The translations under genes and the position numbers were made by a program. The notes below the pieces were generated by a model that searched no databases, had not been told where the DNA came from, and was given only the letters and a program-made list of their open reading frames with translations. From JBBSBR01 sp038251135 (GTDB taxonomy: Bacteria; Patescibacteriota; Saccharimonadia; UBA4664), in the NCBI GenBank assembly GCA_038251135.1, contig JBBSBR010000008.1, forward strand, positions 1-36,119: a DNA stretch of 36,119 bases, written 5' to 3'. Below, in pieces: positions 8,482 to 16,306 of the stretch. Position 1 is the stretch's first letter, and each line of letters opens with the position of its first letter.

Positions 8482-9921
8482 TCAGTTGTGTACCCAAACC
8501 GGAGTACCGATCGACGACCAGCCGTATATGAAAGCTGCCGTGGCGTCAGGCAGGTTTACGCAGCCGTGCGAGCCGCCGTAGTAGTAATCGGGCCCGCCAA
8601 AAATACCGTTGCGCCACGAAGCATCATGCAGCCCGTAGCCTTGGTAGAACGGCATCCAGTATTTAACTGCCACGTCGTAATTGTAGCGCGGCCCGTATTG
8701 GTAGCCAACCAGATGCGTATTGGTAGTCTTGTAGTAAATACTGAAAAGCCCGGTCACCGTCGGAAAGCCGGCTCCGGTCGCGCCGGAAGTTATCGGCGAT
8801 TCATAGATCACATTGTGATCCTGCCAAACCCACAGGTGCTGCTTGCTCAAGTTAATCTCAATGTACTGCCCGTAATCCAAACTGATGACCGAGGTCGAGG
8901 TCGTCTTGAACGGTACCGCGTGGGCAGTCATAGCCTGAGTCAGCGGCTTATGAGCCAAGACCGCGGCCGAAACGGCCGAGACCAGAACGTCCTGATCGAT
9001 CGCCAGTCCGTCGACGCCTTCCTGAGTGACTTTTGAGACGCCGTTCTCGATGGTAATCTGCTTGGATACCGGAGCGACATTGAGCTTATTGGCGATCTGC
9101 TGGATGTAAGACTTCAATTTTGAGGAGTCAATCCGCGTAACGAGGATTGGGCTGGAGTCCTGATTAACCTTCTCAAAGCTGATCCACTGGCCGATGTCGG
9201 CCGCCGTCGGCGTAAAGTTCTGATCGTTGTAAGTCAAAACGATCGGCGTAGCCATGAGTTGCTTGGCTTCATTCACGTTCGTGCCGAGAGCGGCCGCCTG
9301 GATATCGGCCGCTACCGTTCGGGGTTCAACCGGAATTACCGCACCGCTGGGCGAGGCGATATCGCGCTCAATCAACTTCAGCAGTCCGACCTTATCCACC
9401 GTCACCCCGCTCTGTTCAGGTTCCGTCGAGACTTTGCCGTTTACGATCACCACCCCGGCATCGACCGGCGGTACGCCGATCTCGGAGGCAATCGTTGCGG
9501 CCAGCTCGGCCGCCTGATGACGGTCGAGGTTGTAACTCAAAGCAATCGGAGCCGTGTGCAAAGGCAACAGCCAATCGGATCGACCCAGATTATAAGCCGC
9601 ATTCAGGGTGGCTTCTGGGTCGTAGGTTACGCCGATGTCGCTGGGTTTAAGTACAAAATCTTTACCCGATACCTTCAGCTCGAGGCGATAGTTATCCGCC
9701 TCCCGCTTGAGTATCCGGCGGGCATCGGCCAGCGACTTTCCGCCCAAATTCTGACCGCCGGCTGCAACCCCCGGCAGGATTCGGCCGGCATAGATCGCCT
9801 GGAGGCCGAGATGCAAACCGATCGCCAAAAAACCCGTTAAGGTTACGATTGCGACAACGCGCGGGATAGTTGTGAACCCTTCGCTGCCGTGAATATCCAA
9901 ATTTAGGCGTCGCCCTATCAT
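8482..9921 (-). CDS. L,D-transpeptidase (YkuD family) with N-terminal membrane anchor
   Basis: 479 residues. A membrane helix at about 22-45 is followed by two copies of a PG_binding_4/VanW-N-like fold (about 50-170 and 185-300). A C-terminal YkuD catalytic domain (about 350-479) starts at YIEINLSKQHLWVWQ and ends with the signature GGSHGCVNLP (449-458), giving His452 and catalytic Cys454. The enzyme would sit outside the membrane and make 3-3 peptide cross-links or attach proteins to peptidoglycan. It follows pheT by 41 nt but has its own TATAAT 7 nt before the ATG, so it can be transcribed alone. The domain order matches monoderm YkuD proteins. Function is confident; the physiological substrate is not. 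Confidence 0.93.
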   Translation of the reverse strand: MIGRRLNLDIHGSEGFTTIPRVVAIVTLTGFLAIGLHLGLQAIYAGRILPGVAAGGQNLGGKSLADARRILKREADNYRLELKVSGKDFVLKPSDIGVTYDPEATLNAAYNLGRSDWLLPLHTAPIALSYNLDRHQAAELAATIASEIGVPPVDAGVVIVNGKVSTEPEQSGVTVDKVGLLKLIERDIASPSGAVIPVEPRTVAADIQAAALGTNVNEAKQLMATPIVLTYNDQNFTPTAADIGQWISFEKVNQDSSPILVTRIDSSKLKSYIQQIANKLNVAPVSKQITIENGVSKVTQEGVDGLAIDQDVLVSAVSAAVLAHKPLTQAMTAHAVPFKTTSTSVISLDYGQYIEINLSKQHLWVWQDHNVIYESPITSGATGAGFPTVTGLFSIYYKTTNTHLVGYQYGPRYNYDVAVKYWMPFYQGYGLHDASWRNGIFGGPDYYYGGSHGCVNLPDATAAFIYGWSSIGTPVWVHN

Positions 9922-9928
9922 TTCTACA

Positions 9929-9934
9929 ATTATA
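9929..9934 (-). promoter_or_regulatory. -10 box directly before a leaderless start (L,D-transpeptidase)
   Basis: Perfect TATAAT on the minus strand, 7 nt before the ATG at 9921. Predicted transcription start is the A of ATG; no ribosome site is present. Confidence 0.55.
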
Positions 9935-9962
9935 ACGGTAACGGTCCAGAAAGTACTAACGT

Positions 9963-12764
9963 TTAACTGCGCGTCTCGGCATTAAATTTTCGGTGGAGGA
10001 TCGATACCACCCTCGACTGTACGTCTGCGGCCTCAGCTTCGGTCGGCGTCCGGTCGCTATAGGCCAACTCCAAATGAAACGTCAGGCTCTTCCGGCCGTC
10101 GGGCAGGCCCGGTCCGTAATAGTCGCCGACGTAACTTATTGCCGTATGTTCGATGCCGCTCAACGCCTTAGCGACAGCCTGCCAGTCGGTCGCTACGTCC
10201 ACGATCACCGTGATGTCGCGGCCCACGCTCGGGTAGCGCTGTTTGCCGCTGTAGCCTGTAATCTTGGTTTCAGCAAAGAGAGCCGCCAGATCAAGCTCCA
10301 AGTGTGCCGCTTCGGCTCCGACCTTAATCTCCCGCAACATACTCGGATCAAGCTGCCCGATCACGCCGGCAGCTTGCCCGTTCATGAGTATCGTACCGGT
10401 TCGCCCCGCGGCGAAACCGTTGGCCGCGCCGGCTCGCTCAAGCTCGATATCCACGCCAAAATCCCGTCCGATTGCATCCAATAGGCCTTTAATCTGCGCG
10501 TAGACCCGCTCGTTGCGCATCACCGTGATGCCGAGTTTGAGCGGCTCAAGTGGCTGATCGCCCTTCGCGCGCGGGAGGAAGACTTTCGACATTTCGTAGT
10601 AACCGAATGATTTCGCGTAGTGACGGTTCCGTGCCAAGACGCTCAAATGACTCGGCATCAACGACGAGCGCAAGTAGGCCTGCTCCGATGAGAGCGGGTT
10701 CTTCAGCTTGAGATGAGCCCGGGGATCGGCAGCGACGGCCTTCAGCTGGTCCTCGCCCACGAACGAGTACGTCATCACCTCGAACAGCCCTGAACCGGTC
10801 AGGAGCGCCTGAAGCTTAGTCTTGAGTTGATGGTCGCGGTCGAATTTCAGCTTCCGAGGCCGCCAGACGGGGATGGTCGACGGCACCCGATCGTAGCCGA
10901 TTACTCTCACCACCTCCTCCACGAGATCCTCGCCCAATCGCAGATCCGTTCGCCACCAGGGCACCTCGGGAACGGTTATAAAGTCGTTAAGTTTTTCAGC
11001 AAACCGCCGGGCGCCCAGATAGCCCGGATTCTCCGTAAACAGCTCAAGCGGTACGTCCACCACGCCCGACTTCGCCATTGGCTCCCAGTTGCCGTTCTTC
11101 CATTCATACATGGCCGCCGTGATTACTCTTCCCCCGCCGACGTACAAACCGTTATGGCCCACGCGCTTGTGCGGCTTGACCCCGTGTTTTACATATTTAC
11201 CGTCGTCGTCGCGCATATAGTAGTGGTCGGTCACCGAGGTTTCAATGAGGCCCTCATAGAAGACCACGTCGCCGGGAAGTAACGCGTCATCTTTCACCGA
11301 AGTACCGATTTCGTATTGGCCCAGGGCCGTAAAGCCGACCGGCAGATTAATCATTGAGTAGAGGTAATCGATCAAATATGAGCAGTCGAATGCCTCGACG
11401 CCGTCGGTCTTAAAGCTGGCACCCAGGCGATACGGCTTGCCGAGATGCTGCTTGGCCTCGGCGGCAATATCAAATTCCCGAGCCTCAATGCCAAACCGAC
11501 CGAGAGCCGTTATGGCGTCCTTGGTCCTTATCTCATAGCCCATCAGAGAGCTCAACTTCGAAGCCCTCAGGCCGATCCGCTGAGTCCAGGGCCAGACGTT
11601 GAGCTGATCGGTGGTACCGATCTCGGTCGCCTGCGCATGAGCGGACAGCAGTTCAACCGCCCGGGCGGTTCCGATCGGAGCCAGCTGCACAGGGAGGCCG
11701 CGCTCAAGCCTGGCGCTCGCCTCGGAACGCATGTTATGACGCTTGGCCATCTTGCGCACCGTAGCCGCTTCAAAAACGGCAGATTCCAGATATATCCGCT
11801 TGGTCGCCGGGCTCACCTCCGTCGCTTCGCCGCCCATCAGTCCCGCGAGCGCGATCGGACCGGACTTATCCGTAATAACCAGATCCAACTCGGTCAAATT
11901 ACGGGTGCGGCCGTCAAGGGTTTTGATGGTTTCGCCCTTTATGGCATGCCTCACGGCTATGGGCAATTGCACCTTATCGGCGTCGAAGGCATGCAGCGGT
12001 TGGCCGGTTTCTAGCATCACATAGTTGGTAATGTCGACAATCAGGCTGATCGGACGCATACCGCAGCTGCGGATCCTGGCCGCCATCCAATCCGGCGTCG
12101 GCGCACCGGCATCTAACTCCAGCTCCGTCAGAGCATAGCGCAGCGCGACGGCGTCGGGCTCCACGCTCGGTCCGTTCAATTTGGGTATGTGCGCCGTCGG
12201 GAGTTCTCGCAGACCGGCATTTGTCATCGCCGAAACCTCTCGGGCGAGACCGATCACCGATTGAACATCAGAACGGTTCGCGTGAGTCTTGACGTCGACA
12301 TTACCGTCTGCCGGAAAAATATCTCGGAGTTTTGTATTGAGCACAATATTTGAATCAAGTTCCAAGAGGCCGTCATGATCGTCGCCCAACCCCAATTCCT
12401 GAGGGCTGCAAAGCATGCCGACGCTTAACACTCCGCGCAATTTTGATGCCTTTATTTGGCTTCCGTCAGGCAATATTGCCCCTACTTGCGCCAGCGCCGC
12501 CACCAAGCCTTCACGCACGTTCGGGGCACCGCAGACTACCTCTATATCGCCGTCGATTGTCGCCACAGTGGCAACTTTTAGACGGTCGGCACCCGGATGT
12601 TGAATAACTTTTTTAACCAGTGCTACAACGATCTTTTCATCAAGTGCTTTTGAATAACTATATTGCTCAATCTCTAGCCCTGCCCTTTCGAGAGCGTCAA
12701 CGACCTCGGCTTCGGATATTGTGCGACTCAGCCAACTATTGATCCAACTAGTACTAACCTTCAC
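9963..12764 (-). CDS. pheT: Phenylalanyl-tRNA synthetase beta subunit with internal NlpC/P60-like domain
   Basis: 933 residues from a GTG start, against roughly 800 usual. With PheS it charges tRNA-Phe. Visible parts: N-terminal MKVSTSWINSWL, the EMAP-like tRNA-binding domain (about 30-140), B3/B4 editing region (about 200-390), B5 domain begun at about 396-430 and finished at about 592-630 (WWRTDLRLGEDLVEEVVRVIGYDRVP), catalytic-like core, and the C-terminal FDX-ACB anticodon domain (about 840-933, RYPSVGRDITVIV). The extra length is one block of about 155 residues inside B5 that resembles NlpC/P60 (separate entry). The start GTG (12762-12764) is preferred because GGAG lies 7 nt upstream and the family begins MKVS. 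The in-frame ATG at 12791 has no ribosome site. The GTG overlaps the stop of the small ORF before it (GTGA). Confidence 0.95.
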   Translation of the reverse strand: MKVSTSWINSWLSRTISEAEVVDALERAGLEIEQYSYSKALDEKIVVALVKKVIQHPGADRLKVATVATIDGDIEVVCGAPNVREGLVAALAQVGAILPDGSQIKASKLRGVLSVGMLCSPQELGLGDDHDGLLELDSNIVLNTKLRDIFPADGNVDVKTHANRSDVQSVIGLAREVSAMTNAGLRELPTAHIPKLNGPSVEPDAVALRYALTELELDAGAPTPDWMAARIRSCGMRPISLIVDITNYVMLETGQPLHAFDADKVQLPIAVRHAIKGETIKTLDGRTRNLTELDLVITDKSGPIALAGLMGGEATEVSPATKRIYLESAVFEAATVRKMAKRHNMRSEASARLERGLPVQLAPIGTARAVELLSAHAQATEIGTTDQLNVWPWTQRIGLRASKLSSLMGYEIRTKDAITALGRFGIEAREFDIAAEAKQHLGKPYRLGASFKTDGVEAFDCSYLIDYLYSMINLPVGFTALGQYEIGTSVKDDALLPGDVVFYEGLIETSVTDHYYMRDDDGKYVKHGVKPHKRVGHNGLYVGGGRVITAAMYEWKNGNWEPMAKSGVVDVPLELFTENPGYLGARRFAEKLNDFITVPEVPWWRTDLRLGEDLVEEVVRVIGYDRVPSTIPVWRPRKLKFDRDHQLKTKLQALLTGSGLFEVMTYSFVGEDQLKAVAADPRAHLKLKNPLSSEQAYLRSSLMPSHLSVLARNRHYAKSFGYYEMSKVFLPRAKGDQPLEPLKLGITVMRNERVYAQIKGLLDAIGRDFGVDIELERAGAANGFAAGRTGTILMNGQAAGVIGQLDPSMLREIKVGAEAAHLELDLAALFAETKITGYSGKQRYPSVGRDITVIVDVATDWQAVAKALSGIEHTAISYVGDYYGPGLPDGRKSLTFHLELAYSDRTPTEAEAADVQSRVVSILHRKFNAETRS
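10998..11474 (-). other. NlpC/P60-like domain inserted in the PheT B5 domain
   Basis: In-frame segment of pheT, residues about 431-589 from the GTG start. It starts with a helix and GKPYRLGA, then AFDCSYLIDYLYS (nucleophile Cys461), LLPGDVVFYEG, and VGHNGLYVGGGRVITAA (His537). These are the ordered landmarks of NlpC/P60 cysteine peptidases (FDCSGLV, LxPGDLVFF, HVGIYxGxGxxIHA). The third catalytic position, normally His in the IHA motif, is Thr549, so full peptidase activity is uncertain. There is no signal peptide, and the host protein is cytoplasmic. The flanks rejoin into a normal B5 domain. Confidence 0.85.
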
Positions 12765-12898
12765 GATCTGGCTCCATTTACGATCCCGCATATTTGATTC
12801 TGGCGGCTGCCCTTGGCATCATCGAATGCGAACTTCATTTTGAGTACTTCACTAATTGTCGCTGTCCTGAGTAAATATTGTTGTAATTTATACATCAT
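12761..12898 (-). CDS. Small ORF coupled between pheS and pheT
   Basis: 45 codons, MMYKLQQYLLRTATISEVLK and onward to NGARS. Its ATG shares one base with the pheS stop (TAATG), with GGAG 9 nt upstream. Its TGA overlaps the pheT GTG by GTGA. The stop/start overlaps on both sides suggest translational coupling of pheS, this ORF and pheT. The peptide is basic, with no recognised domain and no membrane helix. It could be a real microprotein, or only a relay that carries ribosomes to pheT. Confidence 0.5.
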   Translation of the reverse strand: MMYKLQQYLLRTATISEVLKMKFAFDDAKGSRQNQICGIVNGARS

Positions 12899-13920
12899 TA
12901 AAACTTCTCCAAGAACTTGAAATCGGGCCGCCAGAATTCGCGGACGTCGTCTACGCCGTATTTGATGGCAGCAATGCGCTCCGGCCCAAAGCCGAAGGCG
13001 AAACCGGAATAAACTTCCGGATCGATACCGACGTTCTTCAAAACCTGCGGATGCACCATGCCGGCTCCGCCCAGCTCCAACCAGCCGGTACCGCCGCACA
13101 GGTGGCAGCCCGTAAGTCCGATGCGGCCCGTCCCCTTGCAGATTACACATGAGGCATCCATCTCCACGCTCGGTTCCGTATAAGGGAAATAATTTGGTCG
13201 CAAACGAACTTTTGTTTCATCGCCCAGGATGCCCTTCATCATGACCTCCAGCGTACCTTTGAGGTCGCCCAAGCTAATCCCCTTGTCCACGACCAGGCCC
13301 TCTATCTGATAAAAGCTCCATGAATGCCTGGCATCCTCATCCTCGTTGCGATAGACCTTCCCGGGGGCGACGATCCGAATCGGCAACTCATCGCGATGCT
13401 CTTCCATATAGCGAATCTGGATGCCGGAGGTGTGAGTTCGGGGCAAATGAGCATCTTCGAGATAGAATGTATCTTGCATATCGCGTGCCGGATGGTCCTT
13501 CCCCACCAGCAGCGCCTCGAAGTTATACCATTCGGTCTCAATTTCCGGCCCTTCGGCGGCTTGATACCCCATTTGCCAAAACAGGTGCACCAGCTCTTCC
13601 AGTACCACGCTTACCGGATGACGGTGGCCCAAATTGGGGTCTTCTCCTGGAGCCGTGATATCGAGCGGTTCAGCTAAGCTCGCGGCGGCGGCTTGGTCGG
13701 CCAACTGTGATTGCCGGACAGCCAAGGCGCGCTCGATCTCGTCCCGCAGCTTATTGAGCCGTGCACCCTCCGGTCCCCGCTTGTCGGTCGCCAGACTGCC
13801 GATTGTCTTGAGCTGTTCGGTCAACAGACCCTTGCGGCCAAGAATCTCAACCCGCAGCGTACTAATGGCGGCCAGGCTGTCCGCCTCCGCTATACGTTTT
13901 GTAATTTCATCTTCGTTCAT
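12898..13920 (-). CDS. pheS: Phenylalanyl-tRNA synthetase alpha subunit
   Basis: 340 residues, the usual length. It is the catalytic class II subunit of the alpha2-beta2 enzyme that loads Phe onto tRNA-Phe. An N-terminal coiled coil (about 1-85, GRKGLLTEQLKTI) precedes the core: motif 1 region HPVSVVLEELVHLFWQMGY (101-119), motif 2 VYRNEDEDARHSWSFYQIEG (189-208), and motif 3 GFAFGFGPERIA (306-317). A CxxC-x10-CxxC cluster (Cys258, 261, 272, 275) sits in the SVEMDASC to GTGWLEL segment and probably binds zinc; such a knuckle is found in a subset of bacterial PheS. ATG at 13918-13920 overlaps the stop of the upstream membrane-protein gene (ATGA). Confidence 0.97.
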   Translation of the reverse strand: MNEDEITKRIAEADSLAAISTLRVEILGRKGLLTEQLKTIGSLATDKRGPEGARLNKLRDEIERALAVRQSQLADQAAAASLAEPLDITAPGEDPNLGHRHPVSVVLEELVHLFWQMGYQAAEGPEIETEWYNFEALLVGKDHPARDMQDTFYLEDAHLPRTHTSGIQIRYMEEHRDELPIRIVAPGKVYRNEDEDARHSWSFYQIEGLVVDKGISLGDLKGTLEVMMKGILGDETKVRLRPNYFPYTEPSVEMDASCVICKGTGRIGLTGCHLCGGTGWLELGGAGMVHPQVLKNVGIDPEVYSGFAFGFGPERIAAIKYGVDDVREFWRPDFKFLEKF

Positions 13921-14291
13921 GACTGTCTCAATCTTACAAAAACCTCAATAATGCCGAGGAATACCCCTAGAAGTATAGCATCTCGCAGCGCCAACTGGCG
14001 CAGACTGCTTAATCCCAACACTATGGTCAGCCAACCTGATATCAGGAGGCCCTGGCGCCATGAGCTCTTCAGGCGCTGTGAAGGATTTAATTGCACCTTC
14101 AAAAAACTCTTGGCGGCGTTAAGCCCGATCGCAATCACGCAAGCCATCCCGGTAAAAAAAATGATGAACCAGACGGTAACGCCGAACGGACCGATCGTTA
14201 ACGGGTTGGTCAGCAAGAATGAGAGCACCAGAAGCACTGTCGCCGAGAGCGCCCAGATGATAAGTAAGCTTAAAAAACCGAGTGTCTGCAC
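13917..14291 (-). CDS. Small four-helix membrane protein upstream of pheS
   Basis: 124 residues from a GTG start, with hydrophobic helices at about 5-24, 31-52, 76-91 and 95-112. A conserved-looking polar patch (SQRLKSSWRQG) lies between helices two and three. The start GTG (14289-14291) is preferred because GAGAAG lies about 6 nt upstream, a TTGATG-17-CATAAT promoter ends 20 nt earlier, and longer versions would run into the divergent gene at 14405. The stop overlaps the pheS ATG by 4 nt, so it is the first gene of the pheS-pheT operon. Function unknown. Confidence 0.7.
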   Translation of the reverse strand: MQTLGFLSLLIIWALSATVLLVLSFLLTNPLTIGPFGVTVWFIIFFTGMACVIAIGLNAAKSFLKVQLNPSQRLKSSWRQGLLISGWLTIVLGLSSLRQLALRDAILLGVFLGIIEVFVRLRQS

Positions 14292-14318
14292 GTTATTCTT
14301 CTCACGCTTATATCTTGT

Positions 14319-14347
14319 ATTATGACAGTCCTCATGCTCGCCATCAA
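14319..14347 (-). promoter_or_regulatory. Promoter of the pheS-pheT operon
   Basis: On the minus strand TTGATG (14347-14342), a 17-nt spacer and CATAAT (14324-14319). Predicted start about 14312, giving a leader of about 20 nt before the GTG at 14291. Confidence 0.55.
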
Positions 14348-14392
14348 ATCGGAATAACTCTAGGATACGTATGCGCACGGTCAAAGATCGGA

Positions 14393-14398
14393 TATGAT
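14393..14398 (+). promoter_or_regulatory. -10 box directly before a leaderless start
   Basis: TATGAT, then 6 nt, then ATG at 14405. No ribosome site. Divergent from the pheS operon promoter about 45 bp away. Confidence 0.5.
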
Positions 14399-14404
14399 GG
14401 CCAT

Positions 14405-15469
14405 ATGGAACAATCATCCCCGGATCCCAGAGACCAGAACGACTCCGAACCAGTGCTAGTGCCATCAGATATACGGGCCGAATCGATTGAGGTTGCTCAA
14501 AGCCCCGAAAATGAGCATCGCCCCCTTGCCTCCGAGATCCGCGAACGCCATCCCGACTGGCCAGAACTGGAATTCAGCGTAATTCTGCAGTCCCACTTTG
14601 GACGCAGTCCACACGATAACGACACTACGGATGAAGCATTACTAAGCGGCAAAGTCGACATCTATATACCCGAGGAAGCCGGCTGGAAGACTAGCCATAT
14701 CGATTCTGTAACCCGTCGGGTTGATCAGCTACTAGCCAGCTCTGACAAACGACTGCCGAAACCTATAATTGCCGTAATCGACATTCCCTACGACCACCCC
14801 CTGGCAGTTGCGGCCCAAAACCATGTGCCACTAGATGCTGTCAGGGCACAAGGTAACGCCATTAGACGAGCTCCCAGTTTTGCTGAGGCGATAAACCTGA
14901 ATGCCAAATCAAATCGAGAATTCGCCGACCTACAACGTCAACGCGAAGAGTATATGATCAGTCAAATCGAACCAGCCATTGAGCAGGTTCTGATCGATAA
15001 CTCGAGCCGTATGCCCAAGCCGGCACTCAACATTCTACTGTCAATCGGCGCAACTCATACGACTCTCGTTAGCCGCCTTCGCGAGGAGGGTTTTTCAATC
15101 GAATCCCGATTCGCAGCCGGCCACACTCGATTTACCTACGACAACGAATTAAACCTCACCTACATGCAGGGTTTAGAGCCGTCCGAGGAGCTCCTGGCCG
15201 CCGCATGGCTGGATCGTGCCTATATATTTCCGTTCATAACCGACGCGATCAAAGGAGAACTCCCAACCCCCATAATGGCTGAACTCGAGCGTTCAATCGT
15301 CGATCAATTCAGCGTCGCTGAAATAGAAGATGTTTTCGAAAGAACACATACCATCGAGAAAAACGCTGACGTGCTCTTTGCCATGCTCAAAGACAAAGCT
15401 ATTATCATCGGGGATGATGGCGTAAATTTCAGGTTCAACGAGTCATTATTAAGGTCGACGAAGTCATAG
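14405..15469 (+). CDS. Protein of unknown function, 354 residues
   Basis: A soluble, acidic protein with no signal peptide or membrane helix. An acidic, Pro-rich N-terminus (1-50) leads into a mixed alpha/beta body with GKVDIYIPEEAGW (about 81-93), PIIAVIDIPYDHPLA (about 120-134) and LNILLSIGATHTTLVSRLREEGF (about 205-227). The last motif, a hydrophobic strand then GATH and an amphipathic helix, recalls the TraB/ChaN-type fold, but this is a weak resemblance. The start is taken at ATG 14405 because a TATGAT box ends 6 nt before it; the reading frame is open further upstream. It has no close partner: the next feature is the minus-strand RNA. Confidence 0.7.
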   Translation: MEQSSPDPRDQNDSEPVLVPSDIRAESIEVAQSPENEHRPLASEIRERHPDWPELEFSVILQSHFGRSPHDNDTTDEALLSGKVDIYIPEEAGWKTSHIDSVTRRVDQLLASSDKRLPKPIIAVIDIPYDHPLAVAAQNHVPLDAVRAQGNAIRRAPSFAEAINLNAKSNREFADLQRQREEYMISQIEPAIEQVLIDNSSRMPKPALNILLSIGATHTTLVSRLREEGFSIESRFAAGHTRFTYDNELNLTYMQGLEPSEELLAAAWLDRAYIFPFITDAIKGELPTPIMAELERSIVDQFSVAEIEDVFERTHTIEKNADVLFAMLKDKAIIIGDDGVNFRFNESLLRSTKS

Positions 15470-15919
15470 CAAAGAAAAAGCCGCCCCAAGGGCGTCTATG
15501 GACGCGCCTTGGCGGCGGCAGCAGATGATAACAAGAGTTACGGGGCGAACAAACCCGCCCAATATTTTGTAAATTGGCGCTTGTCGCCCCGTAGTATTTC
15601 TTACCGTTAAGTAGGAAATATAGGGTTGCTGGTGTTCTGCCAGCGTTTCTACGACTGACCAACATCCGAGCATTATTGTTACTGCTTCCCTACCATCTGT
15701 TTGGCAACTGGAAGGCAATCGACTACAACGGGAGTTATAGCCGTGTGTCTTCCAGTTTCCGCGGAGGCTGTTTCTTCATATAAGTTTGGACCTTATATGT
15801 TGCTCCATTGCGACCGTAGGGCGAACCCTGGTTAGAAATAAGGGGGTATTTCTAACCGGGATGTGCCCTACCGTCTTATGGCTTTAGCGGGGAGCGAATA
15901 TCTAAACTTTCAACGAACT
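15470..15919 (-). ncRNA. Strongly folded intergenic RNA, ~450 nt, class not recognised
   Basis: The gap holds no convincing gene but has a good minus-strand promoter (TTGACT-17-TAAATT) and a strong terminator. Between them are long complementary arms: 15865-15875 with 15812-15822 (10 of 11 pairs), inside it 15847-15859 with 15828-15840 (13 pairs, one G-U); 15792-15799 with 15777-15784 (8); 15749-15757 with 15706-15714 (9); 15686-15693 with 15611-15618 (8, one G-U) enclosing the small hairpin 15640-15644/15628-15632; and 15584-15593 with 15539-15548 (10). I looked for landmarks of RNase P RNA, tmRNA, SRP RNA, 6S RNA and group I introns and did not find them. A divergent member of a known class remains possible. 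Confidence 0.65.
15471..15515 (-). terminator. Rho-independent terminator of the folded RNA
   Basis: On the minus strand a long GC-rich stem (15515-15501 with 15496-15480, few mismatches) around a 4-nt loop, followed by TTTTTCTTT (15479-15471). It begins just past the stop codon of the plus-strand gene. Confidence 0.85.
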
Positions 15920-15925
15920 GTAACT

Positions 15926-15954
15926 AATTTAGCACAAGCGCTTTAATAAGTCAA
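15926..15954 (-). promoter_or_regulatory. Promoter of the folded RNA
   Basis: TTGACT (15954-15949), 17-nt spacer, TAAATT (15931-15926) on the minus strand. Predicted transcription start near 15919. Confidence 0.6.
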
Positions 15955-15985
15955 TAGTAATAGATGTTAGCTCGACAAATATGTA

Positions 15986-16196
15986 TATAATGGCTTAAAT
16001 AAAGTATTATATATACTTGATTGATCACTGAATGTGCAATATTGGGATGATGGTTGTTGAACTGTTTACAACATTTATGCACAAATATTCCCCTATTTTA
16101 TCATTTGTTTTACCGAGTTTTGCCATATTTGCATGTTAAGTCAAATCTACAACACCCCTTTGGGTCAATGTCTGCCGGGTATACGGGCAGTTTTTT
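15986..16196 (+). other. AT-rich intergenic stretch with possible short plus-strand transcript
   Basis: No gene seen. TATAAT at 15986-15991 (no clear -35) and a hairpin with CTGCC/GGCAG arms (16172-16176, 16086+100=16186-16190) followed by six T (16191-16196) would bound a transcript of about 200 nt. One DnaA-box match (TTATGCACA, 16075-16083) lies inside. No long helices were found within it. Confidence 0.3.
16172..16196 (+). terminator. Possible Rho-independent terminator, plus strand
   Basis: A 5-bp GC stem (16172-16176 with 16186-16190) with six T directly after it. The stem is short, and what it would terminate is unclear. Confidence 0.45.
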
Positions 16197-16263
16197 AGGG
16201 ATTAGCAGTACCCCGTCGAGGCTCCGTGCACAGAGCCGGGCCTCCCAGCGTTAGGCGTACCTA

Positions 16264-16289
16264 AAATAGCGGCCAAGCGGCCGCTATTT
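16264..16289 (-). terminator. Terminator hairpin after trpS
   Basis: Perfect 11-bp stem (16264-16274 with 16279-16289), 4-nt loop, 18 bp beyond the trpS stop. The arm ends in ATTT on both strands, so it may work both ways. Confidence 0.75.
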
Positions 16290-16306
16290 ACTGGTATAGG
16301 CGGTGC

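Noticed and set aside
12765..12791. ATG at 12791 as the pheT start
   Set aside because: No ribosome site, and it adds nine residues ahead of the conserved MKVS-like N-terminus; GTG at 12764 has GGAG 7 nt upstream.
14292..14465. Longer N-terminus for the membrane protein upstream of pheS
   Set aside because: It would overlap the divergent gene and both promoters and adds a charged stretch with no ribosome site; GTG 14291 fits better.
15435..15718. Minus-strand frames over the folded RNA
   Set aside because: They end in the terminator hairpin, cross paired helices, lack ribosome sites and do not look like protein.
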